From Xanthobacteraceae bacterium (lineage in GTDB: Bacteria > Pseudomonadota > Alphaproteobacteria > Rhizobiales > Xanthobacteraceae), in NCBI GenBank assembly GCA_019635585.1, contig JAHBZE010000001.1, positions 620,001 to 684,000 on the forward strand: DNA of 64,000 bases, in the 5' to 3' direction. The notes under the pieces were generated by a model that saw nothing but the letters and a program-made list of their open reading frames with translations, had not been told where the DNA came from and searched no databases. Shown here in pieces: positions 1-9,806 of this stretch (its first letter is position 1; each line of letters starts with the position of its first letter). The position numbers and the translations under genes are program-made.

Positions 1-85
1 GGCGCAGAAGCTCGACGCGGCGTTCGGGCGCGCCGCTCTGCAGCGCGTCTTCGAGCTCCGACATCAACGCCAGGGTAAATTTCAT
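1..85 (-). CDS. DUF2336-like protein, N-terminal fragment
   Basis: Only the first 28 codons are in the window; the rest continues past the left edge. Reading leftwards from ATG at 85, the fragment begins MKFTLALMSELEDALQ and continues through a segment with PERRVELLR. A short start followed by 'ELEDAL..G.PERRVE.LR' is how many DUF2336 proteins of Hyphomicrobiales begin (alpha-helical, function unknown). The assignment rests on this opening alone. The 100 bases between it and the dioxygenase gene hold no other gene. Confidence 0.5.
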   Translation of the reverse strand, partial: MKFTLALMSELEDALQSGAPERRVELLR

Positions 86-163
86 GTAGCCGCAATAGCA
101 GCCGAGGCGCTAACAAGCGCTTAAACAGTGTGGTTACTAGCGCTCACGAAAGTGGCGCATCTG

Positions 164-179
164 CCGCTAAAGATAGCGG
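164..179. terminator. short hairpin after dioxygenase gene
   Basis: CCGCTA and TAGCGG form a 6-bp stem around a 4-base loop, a few bases after the stop of the minus-strand dioxygenase gene. On the minus strand the T-rich bases come before rather than after the stem, so it is a weak candidate for ending the five-gene catabolic operon. On the plus strand an AAAATTTT run follows. Confidence 0.3.
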
Positions 180-185
180 AAAATT

Positions 186-1148
186 TTATCCAATCTTGGC
201 GACGGGCGGCGTGCCGTGCGTATGGAAGCTCTCGATCGTCTTCAGGCCCCAGGCCTGACCTTTCTTGCGCTCGGTCTCGGTCCAGGTGACCGTTTTCCAG
301 TCGGGATCGAGGATCAAGCGCGCGCCCGCATTCGCAACTTCGACGCGATTTCCGGCCGGCTCATAAACATAGAGAAAGAATGTCTGCTGGATCGCATGCT
401 TATGCGGACCGGTTTCGATGAAGACGCCGTTCTCGAGAAACACATCGGCAGCGCGCAGCACATATTCGCGCTGGTCGACCGCATAAGTAATGTGATGGAA
501 GCGGCCGCGCTCCTTCGTATTGTCGCGCGTATAGGCGACGTCGTAACTCTTGTTGTTCACCGTAAACCAGCAGCCGCCATAGCTGCCGTCGTCGAGCAGG
601 ATTTCCTCGGTGACGCGGCTGCCGAGTGCCGCCGGAAGAAATTCGCGGATCTTGCCGACATCCTGCGCCAGCAGATTGAAGTGATCGAGGCGGCGCACGC
701 CGACGCCCCGGCCATGAAAGCGCTGCGCCTGGTTTTTCAGCGAAGGCTTCTCCGCTTCGGGCGCCTGATATTTTTTCGTGTCGAAATAGATTTCGAACAC
801 ATGATCGTCGGGATCGCGGAAGCGATAGGACTTGCCGTGGCCGAGATCGCCATCGGTCCAGCCGATGCCGGTGCCGAGTTTCTCGATCGCAGCAACGCGT
901 CGCATCAGCCCCTGCTCGCTCGACGCCCGATAGCCGACATGCGCAAGGCCGGTCGTGTTCGACGCGGTCAGCTTCAGCGAATGAAACTCGTAATCGTCAT
1001 AAGCGCGCAGATAAACGCTGTCGCCTTCGCGGCCGCTTTCGGTGAGGCCGAGGACGTTCACGAAGAAATCGAGGCTCTCCTGCGGCTTGTTCGTCAGCAT
1101 CTCGATATGGCCGAGATGCGCGATGTCGAAGCAAGGTTCGTTCTTCAT
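186..1148 (-). CDS. VOC-family extradiol ring-cleavage dioxygenase
   Basis: A 320-residue protein with two vicinal-oxygen-chelate modules, as in type I extradiol dioxygenases of the catechol 2,3-dioxygenase (XylE) family. The C-terminal module shows the expected metal ligands: His156 in DHFNLL, His219 in HHITYAV and Glu270 in NRVEV. These spacings match the XylE ligands His153, His214 and Glu265. The start at 1148 follows a GAGAGAA ribosome site. It is the last gene of a five-gene minus-strand operon whose other members resemble gallate/4-oxalomesaconate enzymes, so the substrate is probably a carboxylated catechol or a relative. Gallate pathways normally use an unrelated (LigB-type) dioxygenase here, so the exact substrate is open. 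Confidence 0.8.
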   Translation of the reverse strand: MKNEPCFDIAHLGHIEMLTNKPQESLDFFVNVLGLTESGREGDSVYLRAYDDYEFHSLKLTASNTTGLAHVGYRASSEQGLMRRVAAIEKLGTGIGWTDGDLGHGKSYRFRDPDDHVFEIYFDTKKYQAPEAEKPSLKNQAQRFHGRGVGVRRLDHFNLLAQDVGKIREFLPAALGSRVTEEILLDDGSYGGCWFTVNNKSYDVAYTRDNTKERGRFHHITYAVDQREYVLRAADVFLENGVFIETGPHKHAIQQTFFLYVYEPAGNRVEVANAGARLILDPDWKTVTWTETERKKGQAWGLKTIESFHTHGTPPVAKIG

Positions 1149-1158
1149 TATTGTTCTC

Positions 1159-1863
1159 TCACTTCTTCAGATCGTCGAGGCTGTCGACATATTTGAGACC
1201 GGCCTTTTCCAGGCCCTCGCGCATTTTGTACATATCGAGGCCGAGCTCGCCTTTGCCGAGCCGCGACCGCTTTTCGTCTTCGTTGGCGACGCGGGTCTGC
1301 GCGGCTTTGAGCACCTTGTCGGCATCCGCGCGCGGCACGAAGACGACGCCATCCTCGTCGGCGACCACAACGTCGCCCGGATTTACGAGCGCACCTGCGC
1401 AGACGACCGGGATATTCACAGCGCCGAGCGTCGCCTTCACCGTGCCTTTCGCCGAAATCGCGCGCGACCAGACCGGGAATTTCAGTTCGCGAATCGGGCG
1501 CACGTCGCGGCAGCCGGCGTCGATGACAAGACCCGTGACGCCGCGCGCTTTGAGTGAGGTCGCGAGCAATTCGCCGAACATGCCGTCTTCGTTATCGGCG
1601 GTGCAGGCGACCACCATCATGTCGCCGGGCTGGCACTGCTCGGCGGCGACATGGATCATCCAGTTGTCGCCGGGCTGCGCGAGCACGGTGATGGCGGAGC
1701 CGGAAGCTTCCGCGCCCTGCCAAACGGGACGCATGTAATTCTTTGCAAGACCAATGCGGCCCATGGCTTCATGCACGGTCGAGACGCCGAGCTTGCCCAG
1801 CGCTTCGACGGTCGCTCTGGAAGCGCGCTCAACTTTGCGAACGACGACAGGTTGAAACGTCAT
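1159..1863 (-). CDS. 4-carboxy-4-hydroxy-2-oxoadipate aldolase-like (RraA fold)
   Basis: 234 residues of the RraA/HMG aldolase family. The family cleaves 4-carboxy-4-hydroxy-2-oxoadipate to pyruvate and oxaloacetate with a divalent metal. The signature GxxxxxCRD ([13 protein letters not shown]), the STVHEAMGR opening and the acid-rich [13 protein letters not shown] strand are present. The length fits GalC/LigK aldolases better than the shorter RNase E regulator RraA. Its start overlaps the end of the hydratase gene by 4 bases, and 10 bases separate it from the dioxygenase. Context (hydratase and tautomerase of the same route) supports the aldolase role. Confidence 0.8.
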   Translation of the reverse strand: MTFQPVVVRKVERASRATVEALGKLGVSTVHEAMGRIGLAKNYMRPVWQGAEASGSAITVLAQPGDNWMIHVAAEQCQPGDMMVVACTADNEDGMFGELLATSLKARGVTGLVIDAGCRDVRPIRELKFPVWSRAISAKGTVKATLGAVNIPVVCAGALVNPGDVVVADEDGVVFVPRADADKVLKAAQTRVANEDEKRSRLGKGELGLDMYKMREGLEKAGLKYVDSLDDLKK

Positions 1864-2594
1864 GCCAGCGTCTCCACGACGTCGGGGAAGAGACGCTGAT
1901 AGGCCTCACCATAGGTCATCGGTTTTCCGGAATTGCGCCCGCCCTGCATGCCGCGGTTCAGCGCAACGCGGGTGTAATATTCCCATAGGTGCTTCTGCGC
2001 CGCGAGAATCTCAAATGCCTTTTTCTTTTTCTCCCAGACGGTGTCGATATTGAGAATGACGTTCGGCTTGAAGTTACACATTTCAGGCTGGTGTGGCTCG
2101 AACAGGAATACCGGCGGCGCGGCATAGGCACGCGACGGATCGGGTTTGTGACCCGCGGCCTGTGCGATGATGCGCGCTTCCTGCGCGAAACGCGTCGCTT
2201 CCGGATGATCGACGTTGTAAGGGTCTTCAAGCGAGTGCGTCAGCACGAAGGAAGGATTCAGTTCGCGGTAAACGTCGATCGCGCGGTCGAGCATCTTCTC
2301 GGTAGTGCGTAGCGGATAGTCGCCGGCGTCGAAATATTCGATTTCTGCACCGAGAATTTCGGCGGCGCGGCTCGCCTCTTCCTTGCGCTGCGCCTTCACC
2401 TCTTCAAGCTTCACGCCTGCGTTCTTCCATGCGAACTGGCTCTCGCCGCGCTCGCCGAAAGACAGGCAAAGAATTTTCATGCGATAGCCCTTGGCCGCAT
2501 GCAGCGCGATCGCACCACCCGCGCGCCAAACGAAGTCGCCGGGATGCGCAGTGATAACCAGTCCGGTTTTTCCTGAAGCCATATTGCCTTCCAT
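1860..2594 (-). CDS. 4-oxalomesaconate hydratase-like PIG-L/LmbE protein
   Basis: 244 residues of the PIG-L (LmbE) superfamily. Most members are zinc N-deacetylases, but Pseudomonas GalB of the gallate pathway is a 4-oxalomesaconate hydratase with this fold. The N-terminal block [17 protein letters not shown] followed by [10 protein letters not shown] is very GalB-like. It deviates from the deacetylase motif HPDDE (here HPGDF), as expected for the hydratase branch. Later blocks [10 protein letters not shown] and [11 protein letters not shown] may supply the remaining metal ligands. It sits between the GalD-like tautomerase (9-base gap) and the aldolase (4-base overlap), which fits successive steps. 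The upstream MEGN could be replaced by the Met at residue 5. Confidence 0.8.
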   Translation of the reverse strand: MEGNMASGKTGLVITAHPGDFVWRAGGAIALHAAKGYRMKILCLSFGERGESQFAWKNAGVKLEEVKAQRKEEASRAAEILGAEIEYFDAGDYPLRTTEKMLDRAIDVYRELNPSFVLTHSLEDPYNVDHPEATRFAQEARIIAQAAGHKPDPSRAYAAPPVFLFEPHQPEMCNFKPNVILNIDTVWEKKKKAFEILAAQKHLWEYYTRVALNRGMQGGRNSGKPMTYGEAYQRLFPDVVETLA

Positions 2595-2603
2595 TATTTT
2601 CGG

Positions 2604-3713
2604 TTACTCGGCAGCCTGTCTCGACGCCGCTGCCAGCGCATCGCCATGCGCGAAAGTTTTTCCGTCAAAAAGTTTGCGCGCGGTGCGAAGCAGCCCCGCG
2701 CGTTCGATCACGGGCCTTTCCTTTGTGCCGCCCACAGTGAGGTTCACGGTGAATTCGCCGGTCGGATGCTCGACCGACATCGATTTGTCGCGGCCCGCCG
2801 GAATGGTCGCGATGCCTTCGGCGACCGAGCCGGGTAGCACGCAGGCGGTCGCCACCGTCACCGCCGCGAACACGCCGATCGAGGCATGACACTCATGTGG
2901 GATGAACGAGCGCGTCGAGACATGGCCGCCCGCTTTTGGCGGGGCAATCAGGATCATCTTCGGCACGACCTTATTCGTAACGTCGCCAAGATTCATGAGC
3001 TTGCCCGCGGGAATGCGAATTCCCTCGAGCCGTTTCTTCAGTTCGGCGTCTTTATCCAGTTGGTCGCGCGGTTCGTAGCCGGTCCGGCCGAGATCGGACG
3101 CGCGCAACACGACACAGGGCATGCCGTTGTCGATCAGGGTCGCGTCGATGCCCGCGACTTTATCTTTCACGTTTCCGGTCGGCAGCAGCGCGCCGCAAAC
3201 CGAGCCTTCTGCATCGAGAAAGTTGATGACCACGGGTGCCGCCGTTCCCGGCACGCCATCGATGCGTGCGTCGCCCTCGTAGTTTACGACGCCGCCGGGC
3301 GTTTCGATCTTCAGTTCGGCAATCGTGCCGGTATTGATCGTGCGGACCCTTACCGAGGTTACGCCGTCCTTTGCCTCGATCAATCCGCGCTCGATGGCAA
3401 ACGGCGCGACACCGGAAAGAATGTTGCCGCAGTTCGGCGTGGTATCGACCATCGGCTTGTCGATCCCGACCTGACAAAAGAGAAAGTCGATATCGCAATC
3501 CTTGTCCGCCGACTTCGAAACGATCGCGACCTTGCTGGTCAGAGGATGCGCGCCGCCGAGACCGTCAACCTGCCGCGGATCGGGCGAGCCCATCACGGAA
3601 AGAAGAAAGCGATCCCGTTCGCCAACGTTCGATGGCAGATCGTCAGCGAGGAAGTAGACACCCTTCGAGGTGCCGCCGCGAAACATCATGCAGGGAATGC
3701 CGCGATCACGCAT
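2604..3713 (-). CDS. 4-oxalomesaconate tautomerase-like PrpF-family isomerase
   Basis: 369 residues of the PrpF/GalD isomerase family (diaminopimelate-epimerase-like fold), which shift double bonds in unsaturated tricarboxylates. The opening IPCMMFRGGTSKGVYF, the MGSPDPRQVDGLGG block and the TPNCGNILSG block with its cysteine are typical. In gallate catabolism GalD converts the keto form of 4-oxalomesaconate to the enol used by the hydratase. Encoded between the DUF1932 dehydrogenase (8-base overlap) and the hydratase. PrpF of the methylcitrate cycle is an alternative, but no prpB/C/acnD genes are nearby. Confidence 0.8.
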   Translation of the reverse strand: MRDRGIPCMMFRGGTSKGVYFLADDLPSNVGERDRFLLSVMGSPDPRQVDGLGGAHPLTSKVAIVSKSADKDCDIDFLFCQVGIDKPMVDTTPNCGNILSGVAPFAIERGLIEAKDGVTSVRVRTINTGTIAELKIETPGGVVNYEGDARIDGVPGTAAPVVINFLDAEGSVCGALLPTGNVKDKVAGIDATLIDNGMPCVVLRASDLGRTGYEPRDQLDKDAELKKRLEGIRIPAGKLMNLGDVTNKVVPKMILIAPPKAGGHVSTRSFIPHECHASIGVFAAVTVATACVLPGSVAEGIATIPAGRDKSMSVEHPTGEFTVNLTVGGTKERPVIERAGLLRTARKLFDGKTFAHGDALAAASRQAAE

Positions 3714-4536
3714 TGCGCTTCGCTCCCCTCGCCTGCGCGTTTGCCACCGCCAGCGCGAGCTCCGCGTCGAAGCCGAAATCGGTTAGCATCTCACCGGCTT
3801 CGCGCATTTCTTCCGAGCGGCGTTTGCCGTGGGTCGCGACCCGCTCCTTCATGTCTTCCGCGAGCGCGTGCCAGTCGATCGAGGGAAACGTCTCTTTCAG
3901 CGAGGCAAATACGTTTTCCTGCACGCCGGCGTGTTCCGACGCCTTGGCGCAATCGACCAAGAGCGCCTCAAGACCTTTGATGATGATACTGCGGCAAAGC
4001 TTGGTCGCCGAAGCATGACCGATTTCCTGCGAGATAGGCTTGATGTTGAAGCCGGCCGCATTCAGCCGTTCGGCGGTTTCGTCCGCGCGCGCGCCGCCTG
4101 CGAGAATAGACACGCGAATGCCGGGCTTCTTCACCGGCGCCATCACCGCGCCTTCGACATAGTCCGCGCCCGCCTTTTCAAGATGCATTCTCGCGCGCAG
4201 CTTGGTCGAGGGCGCCGCCGAATTGATGTCGAAGAAAATCTGTCCGCGCTGGAGGAACCCCGCCGCCTCTTCCGCGACGTTTTCGGCCGCCGCCGCAGTG
4301 ACCGCGGAAATAACGAGATGCGCACCGTCGCAGGCGGCCTTTGCATTTTCCTTTGCCGCCACGTTGCGCTCCGCCGCAGCGTGCTCGTAGTCGCCGCGCT
4401 TGGCATCATCGTTCCGGAGAATGTCGAAGGTCGAGAGCGCAAGCGCCGGATTGCCCCGCAAATCGTCCGCGAAGCGGCGGCCAACTTCGCCGAAGCCAAT
4501 GAAAGCGATGCGCAACGTGTTCCGATCAGCGCTCAT
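3706..4536 (-). CDS. NAD(P)-dependent 6PGDH-like dehydrogenase, DUF1932
   Basis: A beta-hydroxyacid/6-phosphogluconate-dehydrogenase-type oxidoreductase. The Rossmann motif GFGEVGRRF lies near residue 11 and the C-terminal half is the helical DUF1932 domain. I chose the ATG at 4536 (MSADRNTLRIAFIG), just before the nucleotide-binding strand. An upstream in-frame ATG at 4650 would add 38 residues unlike the family. It is the first gene of the five-gene ring-cleavage operon and overlaps the tautomerase start. Substrate unknown; an oxidation of a ring-cleavage or side-chain intermediate is an inference from context. Confidence 0.7.
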   Translation of the reverse strand: MSADRNTLRIAFIGFGEVGRRFADDLRGNPALALSTFDILRNDDAKRGDYEHAAAERNVAAKENAKAACDGAHLVISAVTAAAAENVAEEAAGFLQRGQIFFDINSAAPSTKLRARMHLEKAGADYVEGAVMAPVKKPGIRVSILAGGARADETAERLNAAGFNIKPISQEIGHASATKLCRSIIIKGLEALLVDCAKASEHAGVQENVFASLKETFPSIDWHALAEDMKERVATHGKRRSEEMREAGEMLTDFGFDAELALAVANAQARGAKRNA

Positions 4537-4767
4537 ACACAGACCATCCGCGGAGATCGCGGCAGGCGCGGAATATCTGCCAACCGCCCGTCCGAAGCAT
4601 TGGATTATAGCGAGAATCCGCTGTCCACACCCGGCACATTCCCGGTTCAATGCTGCACTGCGTAGGACTACGCTGTGCCGATTTGCACGATTGCGAGCCC
4701 CCGGAATATATGGCGTTGAGGGAACGCAGGCCGGGGGCGGCAGGCCAAGCCGATAAAAGGGAAAACG

Positions 4768-5364
4768 ATGCGACTGAAAACGATTATTCTTGCCGCGCTT
4801 GCGGTGCTGATCCTGGCTCCGGGCGCGATGGCGCAGGACATGCGCGATCCAATTACGGGTCAGAATATCTCGGGCAAAGGCTCGAATCCCAACTCCAAGC
4901 CGCCGCGCGGCTCAGGCTTGTTCGGACTTTTCGAGGGATCGACCTCGATCGATCCGAAATATGCACCCGGAAGCATCGTCATCATCACGAAACAGCGGAA
5001 ACTCTATTTCGTCACCGCGCCGGGAACCGCGATCGAATACAATATCGGCGTCGGCCGCGCGGGCTTCACCTGGTCGGGCGTGCACAAGGTCACAAACAAG
5101 AAGGAATGGCCGACCTGGACGCCGCCAGCGCAAATGCACGCGCGGCAGAAAGGCCTGCCGAAGCAGATGCAGGGCGGCGAAAACAATCCGCTCGGCGCGC
5201 GTGCGATCTATCTCGGCTCTACGCTCTATCGCATCCACGGCTCGAACGATCCGGACTCGATCGGGCTCGCGGACTCTTCCGGCTGCTTCCGCATGCACAA
5301 TTCGGATGTGATCGATCTTTATCCGCGTGTGGCGATCGGCGCGACGGTTTACGTGATCAACTGA
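4768..5364 (+). CDS. periplasmic L,D-transpeptidase (YkuD domain)
   Basis: 198 residues: N-terminal signal peptide (MRLKTIILAALAVLILAPGAMAQ) and a YkuD catalytic domain from about residue 65 onward. The family's signature is visible as HG near residue 152 and SSGCFRMHN near residue 171, with the nucleophilic cysteine. Such enzymes form 3-3 cross-links in peptidoglycan or attach outer-membrane proteins to it. An AAAGGGAAA ribosome site precedes the start. Monocistronic: a strong terminator follows, and the 230 bases upstream are shared with the divergent catabolic operon. Confidence 0.9.
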   Translation: MRLKTIILAALAVLILAPGAMAQDMRDPITGQNISGKGSNPNSKPPRGSGLFGLFEGSTSIDPKYAPGSIVIITKQRKLYFVTAPGTAIEYNIGVGRAGFTWSGVHKVTNKKEWPTWTPPAQMHARQKGLPKQMQGGENNPLGARAIYLGSTLYRIHGSNDPDSIGLADSSGCFRMHNSDVIDLYPRVAIGATVYVIN

Positions 5365-5388
5365 CGCGTATCTTTCAGATTAGAATTC

Positions 5389-5424
5389 AGAAAGGCCGGT
5401 GCCTCTACCGGCCTTTCTTTTTTT
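5389..5424 (+). terminator. rho-independent terminator of the L,D-transpeptidase gene
   Basis: AAAGGCCGGT (5391-5400) pairs perfectly with ACCGGCCTTT (5407-5416) around a 6-base loop, and a run of T follows (about 5418-5424). It separates this gene from the convergent membrane-protein gene. Confidence 0.85.
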
Positions 5425-5428
5425 GCCT

Positions 5429-6169
5429 TCAAGACGCCGGTGTAGAGAAAAAGCGCGGCATCAGCACTGTGACCGCGTAATAGAACCAGTGCAGCATGTA
5501 AGAGTAGCCGAGCCCGTTAGGCACGCGCAGAATAAGAACCGGGAAGATCGCCCCGAAAGCCGAGGCAAAGATCATAAAGCGAATGACGTAGCCTATTGGC
5601 AAACCGCCAAATGCCAGAAGGACGTGGATCGCACTGAACAATAGAGCGCAATACAAGGATATCCGGCGCAGTTCGAGCCGTTCGGCAGCGAGCGACAACA
5701 CCATGGCCAGAACTAGCAGCTGCTGGAACAGAATATCGACCGACTTCGGAAGAAAGTACCACTCGGTCGCAAGTACGACATCCGGAGCGGACCAAGATTG
5801 CGTCCAGTTGGCTGCGGGTAGTCGCGGCAATACATACGCTGCAAACAGCGTGCAGCCGCCGAACGCGACGAGCCAAACAGCATAGGCCGCGATCCGGTTG
5901 TCGAAGCGAATCCAGTCTCGATAAAGATTCCAGAACGTGATGATCGCAATGCCGATCCAGAAAATATAGTAGAGCGCAATCGCGACTGAACCGGCGTTGT
6001 AGCTCGATTTGACGCCGAGTTGCGGGAGGACGAAGTAGTAGCCGATATCGGAAGCGATCCAGATCGCGGCGATCAGAAGGAGTTTCCGCAGAACGCTTTC
6101 CTGCGAGTATTTCGTTGCTTTCGTCGTCATGATGCGAGCCGCGCCGTCGTCAGTGACGTGTCGCAGCAT
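5429..6169 (-). CDS. conserved hypothetical integral membrane protein
   Basis: 246 residues with about six to seven hydrophobic segments (for example LLLIAAIWIASDIGYYF, VAIALYYIFWIGIAIITF, YAVWLVAFGGCTLFAAYVL). I recognise no enzyme motif. The ATG at 6169 has an AAGGGA ribosome site and overlaps the DUF971 gene by 20 bases. An ATG at 6130 (MTTKATKYSQ) would avoid the overlap but lacks a good site. Probably cotranscribed with the upstream DUF971 gene. No function assigned. Confidence 0.6.
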   Translation of the reverse strand: MLRHVTDDGAARIMTTKATKYSQESVLRKLLLIAAIWIASDIGYYFVLPQLGVKSSYNAGSVAIALYYIFWIGIAIITFWNLYRDWIRFDNRIAAYAVWLVAFGGCTLFAAYVLPRLPAANWTQSWSAPDVVLATEWYFLPKSVDILFQQLLVLAMVLSLAAERLELRRISLYCALLFSAIHVLLAFGGLPIGYVIRFMIFASAFGAIFPVLILRVPNGLGYSYMLHWFYYAVTVLMPRFFSTPAS

Positions 6170-6530
6170 CGCGGGACAGTCCCTTGGCAGCCAATTCGTC
6201 GAGATAGCGCCGGAAGCGGCTCTCCTGTTCGCGGCCGAGTTCGTGCAGGTAGGGCCAAGTGTAGATGCCGGTCGAATGCAGGTCGTCGAACACGAGCCGC
6301 ACGGCGTAATTGCCTACCGGATGCACTTCCAGAATCATCACGTTGCGCTTACCCGGCACGGTCTGGCGCTCGTCAGGACTGTGGCCCTGCACTTCGGCGC
6401 TCGGGCTTTCGACCCGCAGGTATTCGGCAGGCAACGTGAAACGGCTGCCGTCGTCGAACGCGACCTCGATCGCGCTGCGATTGCTCAAGACCCTGATCTC
6501 TGTCGGCCAGGGAGCGTTGTCTTCCGCCAT
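6150..6530 (-). CDS. DUF971 domain protein
   Basis: 126 residues matching the short DUF971 family: an opening beta-strand segment (TEIRVLSNRSAIEVAFDDG), the LPAEYLRVESPSAEVQGHSP block, and VGNYAVRLVFDDLHSTGIYTW. The family is widespread in Proteobacteria; the fold recurs as the N-terminal domain of gamma-butyrobetaine hydroxylase and in some iron-sulfur related proteins. No enzymatic role can be given from sequence. Its neighbour moaA is divergent, 153 bases away. Confidence 0.8.
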   Translation of the reverse strand: MAEDNAPWPTEIRVLSNRSAIEVAFDDGSRFTLPAEYLRVESPSAEVQGHSPDERQTVPGKRNVMILEVHPVGNYAVRLVFDDLHSTGIYTWPYLHELGREQESRFRRYLDELAAKGLSRDAATRH

Positions 6531-6683
6531 TTCGTCCTCCGGCCCGGAACCTAGCGACCCGCCCCAGCGCGGGACAAGCCATGCGGCGCCGCGGCTTTAC
6601 CTGCCCGGCTTTCTTGGCCAAAGTCCCTATATATCGGCGGGAAGGCCCAAAAATGAGCGAAAATCCGCTAGAATAGACGCCAG

Positions 6684-7721
<1,038 letters not shown>

Positions 7722-7744
7722 GCCGGTTTTCGAAGTCTTCGCCA

Positions 7745-8695
7745 GTGAATTCCAAACCCGCTGCCGGAGCGCTCTCCGCCAATCTAAGCAGTATTTTCTA
7801 TATGGTGCTGGCGCAGGCTTCCTTCGCGTCCAACGACATCAATACGAAAATCGCGGTGAAATATTTGCCGGTGCCGGAAATTGTCGCGATCCGGGGTGCC
7901 GCCGCGTTCCTGTTTGCGTTCGCGCTCGTTTGCTTCGTGCATGGCATCGGCGAAATCCGGAAGCTCGCAAACCGGAACCTGTTCTGGCGAAGCCTGTTCG
8001 AAGCCTCAGTAGGGCCGATGGTCGTCACCTGTTACGCTTTCCTGCCGCTTGCGACCGTGACCTCGATCGTGCAGGTCGGCCCATTTCTTGGCATGATCGC
8101 CGGCATCTATCTATTTCATGAAACCGTCGGCTGGCGGCGTTGGTGCGCGGCACTCGTCGCGTTCGCGGGCGTGCTTCTCATCATCAAACCCGGCGGCGAA
8201 ACCTTCCAGCCGATCGCGCTGATCGTGCTCTTGATCGCCGCAGCCGCCGTCGGGCGCGATATTCAATCGCGCAAGGTCGGGGCTGCCGCGCCAACGTTCG
8301 TGGTGCCGCTGGGTACGGCGATTATGAGCATGACGCTTGCCGCCATTCTCACGCCGATCATGTTGCCGTTCGGCCTCAAGGTGTGGGGTCCTTGGCACTG
8401 GCCGAGCCTGCCGGCGCTTGCGTTGTGCTGCCTCGCAGGATTTTTCTTGGTGCTCGCCAATACCTTCGCCTTTCTTGCGTTTCGTACAGGCGACATGGCG
8501 GTGGTTTCGCCGTTTCGATACTTCTATCTTTTCTTCGCGGTGATCGGCGGTATCATCGTTTTCTCCGAAATCCCAGACCGGCTTTCATTCATCGGCATGG
8601 GACTCATTGTCATCAGCGGAATCTATCTTCTGCACCGCGAGCGGCTGAATTCGAAACACGCGCTTGCCGCTGCCAACCCACCGTCCGCCGAATGA
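7745..8695 (+). CDS. DMT-family (EamA) transporter 1
   Basis: About 316 residues from GTG at 7745 (VNSKPAAGAL). Two EamA repeats give roughly ten membrane segments, each repeat starting with the 'MVLAQASFASNDINTKIAVKYLP' type helix. The open frame extends much further upstream into moaA, but that part is not transporter-like. DMT carriers export metabolites or amino acids; the substrate cannot be read from sequence. Its stop overlaps the start of a second, similar carrier (ATGA), so the two are translationally coupled. Confidence 0.8.
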   Translation: MNSKPAAGALSANLSSIFYMVLAQASFASNDINTKIAVKYLPVPEIVAIRGAAAFLFAFALVCFVHGIGEIRKLANRNLFWRSLFEASVGPMVVTCYAFLPLATVTSIVQVGPFLGMIAGIYLFHETVGWRRWCAALVAFAGVLLIIKPGGETFQPIALIVLLIAAAAVGRDIQSRKVGAAAPTFVVPLGTAIMSMTLAAILTPIMLPFGLKVWGPWHWPSLPALALCCLAGFFLVLANTFAFLAFRTGDMAVVSPFRYFYLFFAVIGGIIVFSEIPDRLSFIGMGLIVISGIYLLHRERLNSKHALAAANPPSAE

Positions 8696-9585
8696 GCGAT
8701 CTTCGCGCTGCCAGCCGCCGCGGCATGCTTTTCATGGTGCTGGCTATGGCCCTGTTCGCGGCGAACGACGCCGGCACGAAGTTAGCGGTGCGGACGCTTC
8801 CGGTTTCGGAAGTGATGGTTTGGCGCGGCGGCTTTGCGCTGATCTTCGTCGCCGCCATTCTCGTGTGGCGCGGCGAGTGGCGCGAGGCGCCGAAAGTTTT
8901 CGACTGGCAGGTTTCGCTGCGCGGCTTCGCAGAAGCGGCAAACGGTGTGCTGCTGATTTCCGCGCTCGCGCTGATTCCGCTCGGCAACGTGATTACCATC
9001 ATTCAACTCGTGCCGTTTATCATGACTATCATCGGCGCGATGATGCTCGGCGAAGAAGTCGGCTGGCGGCGGTGGATCGCGGTCGGCGCCGGCTTCCTCG
9101 GCGTGATCTTCGTGGTGAAGCCTGCAACCGGTTCGTTCGATGCCGCGTCGCTGTTCGCTCTTGCCGCGACTTTCACCATTCTCCTGCGCGACATGCTCGC
9201 GCGCTCGATCGGCACCCGCGTGCCCGCCTTCGTGGTTGCGCTGAGTTCGATCCTCGCAGGTATCGTGGTCGGCGCGGGAGGCCTGTTTTTCCAAACTTGG
9301 CAGACGCCGAGTGCGGCGGCGCTCCTCGCTTGTCTCGCCGCCGGCATATGCCTTGTGCTCGCACAATTTTTCATCGTGCTCGCATATCGCGGCACGGAAC
9401 TCTCGGCGGTAGCACCCTTTCGCTACACGATCGTCGTTTTCGCGGTGATCTACGGCTTCATCTTCTTCCGTGAAGTTCCCGACCTCTGGTCCTTCGCCGG
9501 CATGGCGCTGATGATCGGCGCGGGTCTTTACATGTTGCATCGCGAAGCGCGCCGCTCGCGCGCTGCGACAACGCGCAGCAAATAA
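8692..9585 (+). CDS. DMT-family (EamA) transporter 2
   Basis: 297 residues from ATG at 8692 (MSDLRAASRRGMLFMV), chosen because it overlaps the stop of transporter 1 by 4 bases. About ten membrane segments in two EamA halves. Clearly paralogous to its neighbour: both share the 'MVLAxAxFAxNDxxTKxAVxxLPVxE' opening and the GWRRW turn in the first half. The pair may act as a heterodimer or be a simple duplication. Substrate unknown. Confidence 0.8.
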   Translation: MSDLRAASRRGMLFMVLAMALFAANDAGTKLAVRTLPVSEVMVWRGGFALIFVAAILVWRGEWREAPKVFDWQVSLRGFAEAANGVLLISALALIPLGNVITIIQLVPFIMTIIGAMMLGEEVGWRRWIAVGAGFLGVIFVVKPATGSFDAASLFALAATFTILLRDMLARSIGTRVPAFVVALSSILAGIVVGAGGLFFQTWQTPSAAALLACLAAGICLVLAQFFIVLAYRGTELSAVAPFRYTIVVFAVIYGFIFFREVPDLWSFAGMALMIGAGLYMLHREARRSRAATTRSK

Positions 9586-9806
9586 AGACAGCGTAAAAGC
9601 CGTATTTCCGTAGCGTCTGCACGGTTTCATCCGCATCCATCTCAAGCCCTGGCGTATCGCCCTGCGGCTTGATCGGCGGGTTCAATTGTCTATGGTGCCC
9701 CGCAGGAAGGGATTGGACGGGTCTTCGCCGCCCCCGAACAGAGCAGGGACAGCCTGCCGGGGCCTTCGACGGCCCGCAACCAATCGCAACGTCCGGGGGG
9801 ACAAAA

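Noticed and set aside
4536-4650. N-terminal extension of the DUF1932 dehydrogenase from the ATG at 4650
   Set aside because: The extra 38 residues precede a nucleotide-binding strand that normally starts the protein, and they do not resemble a targeting signal.
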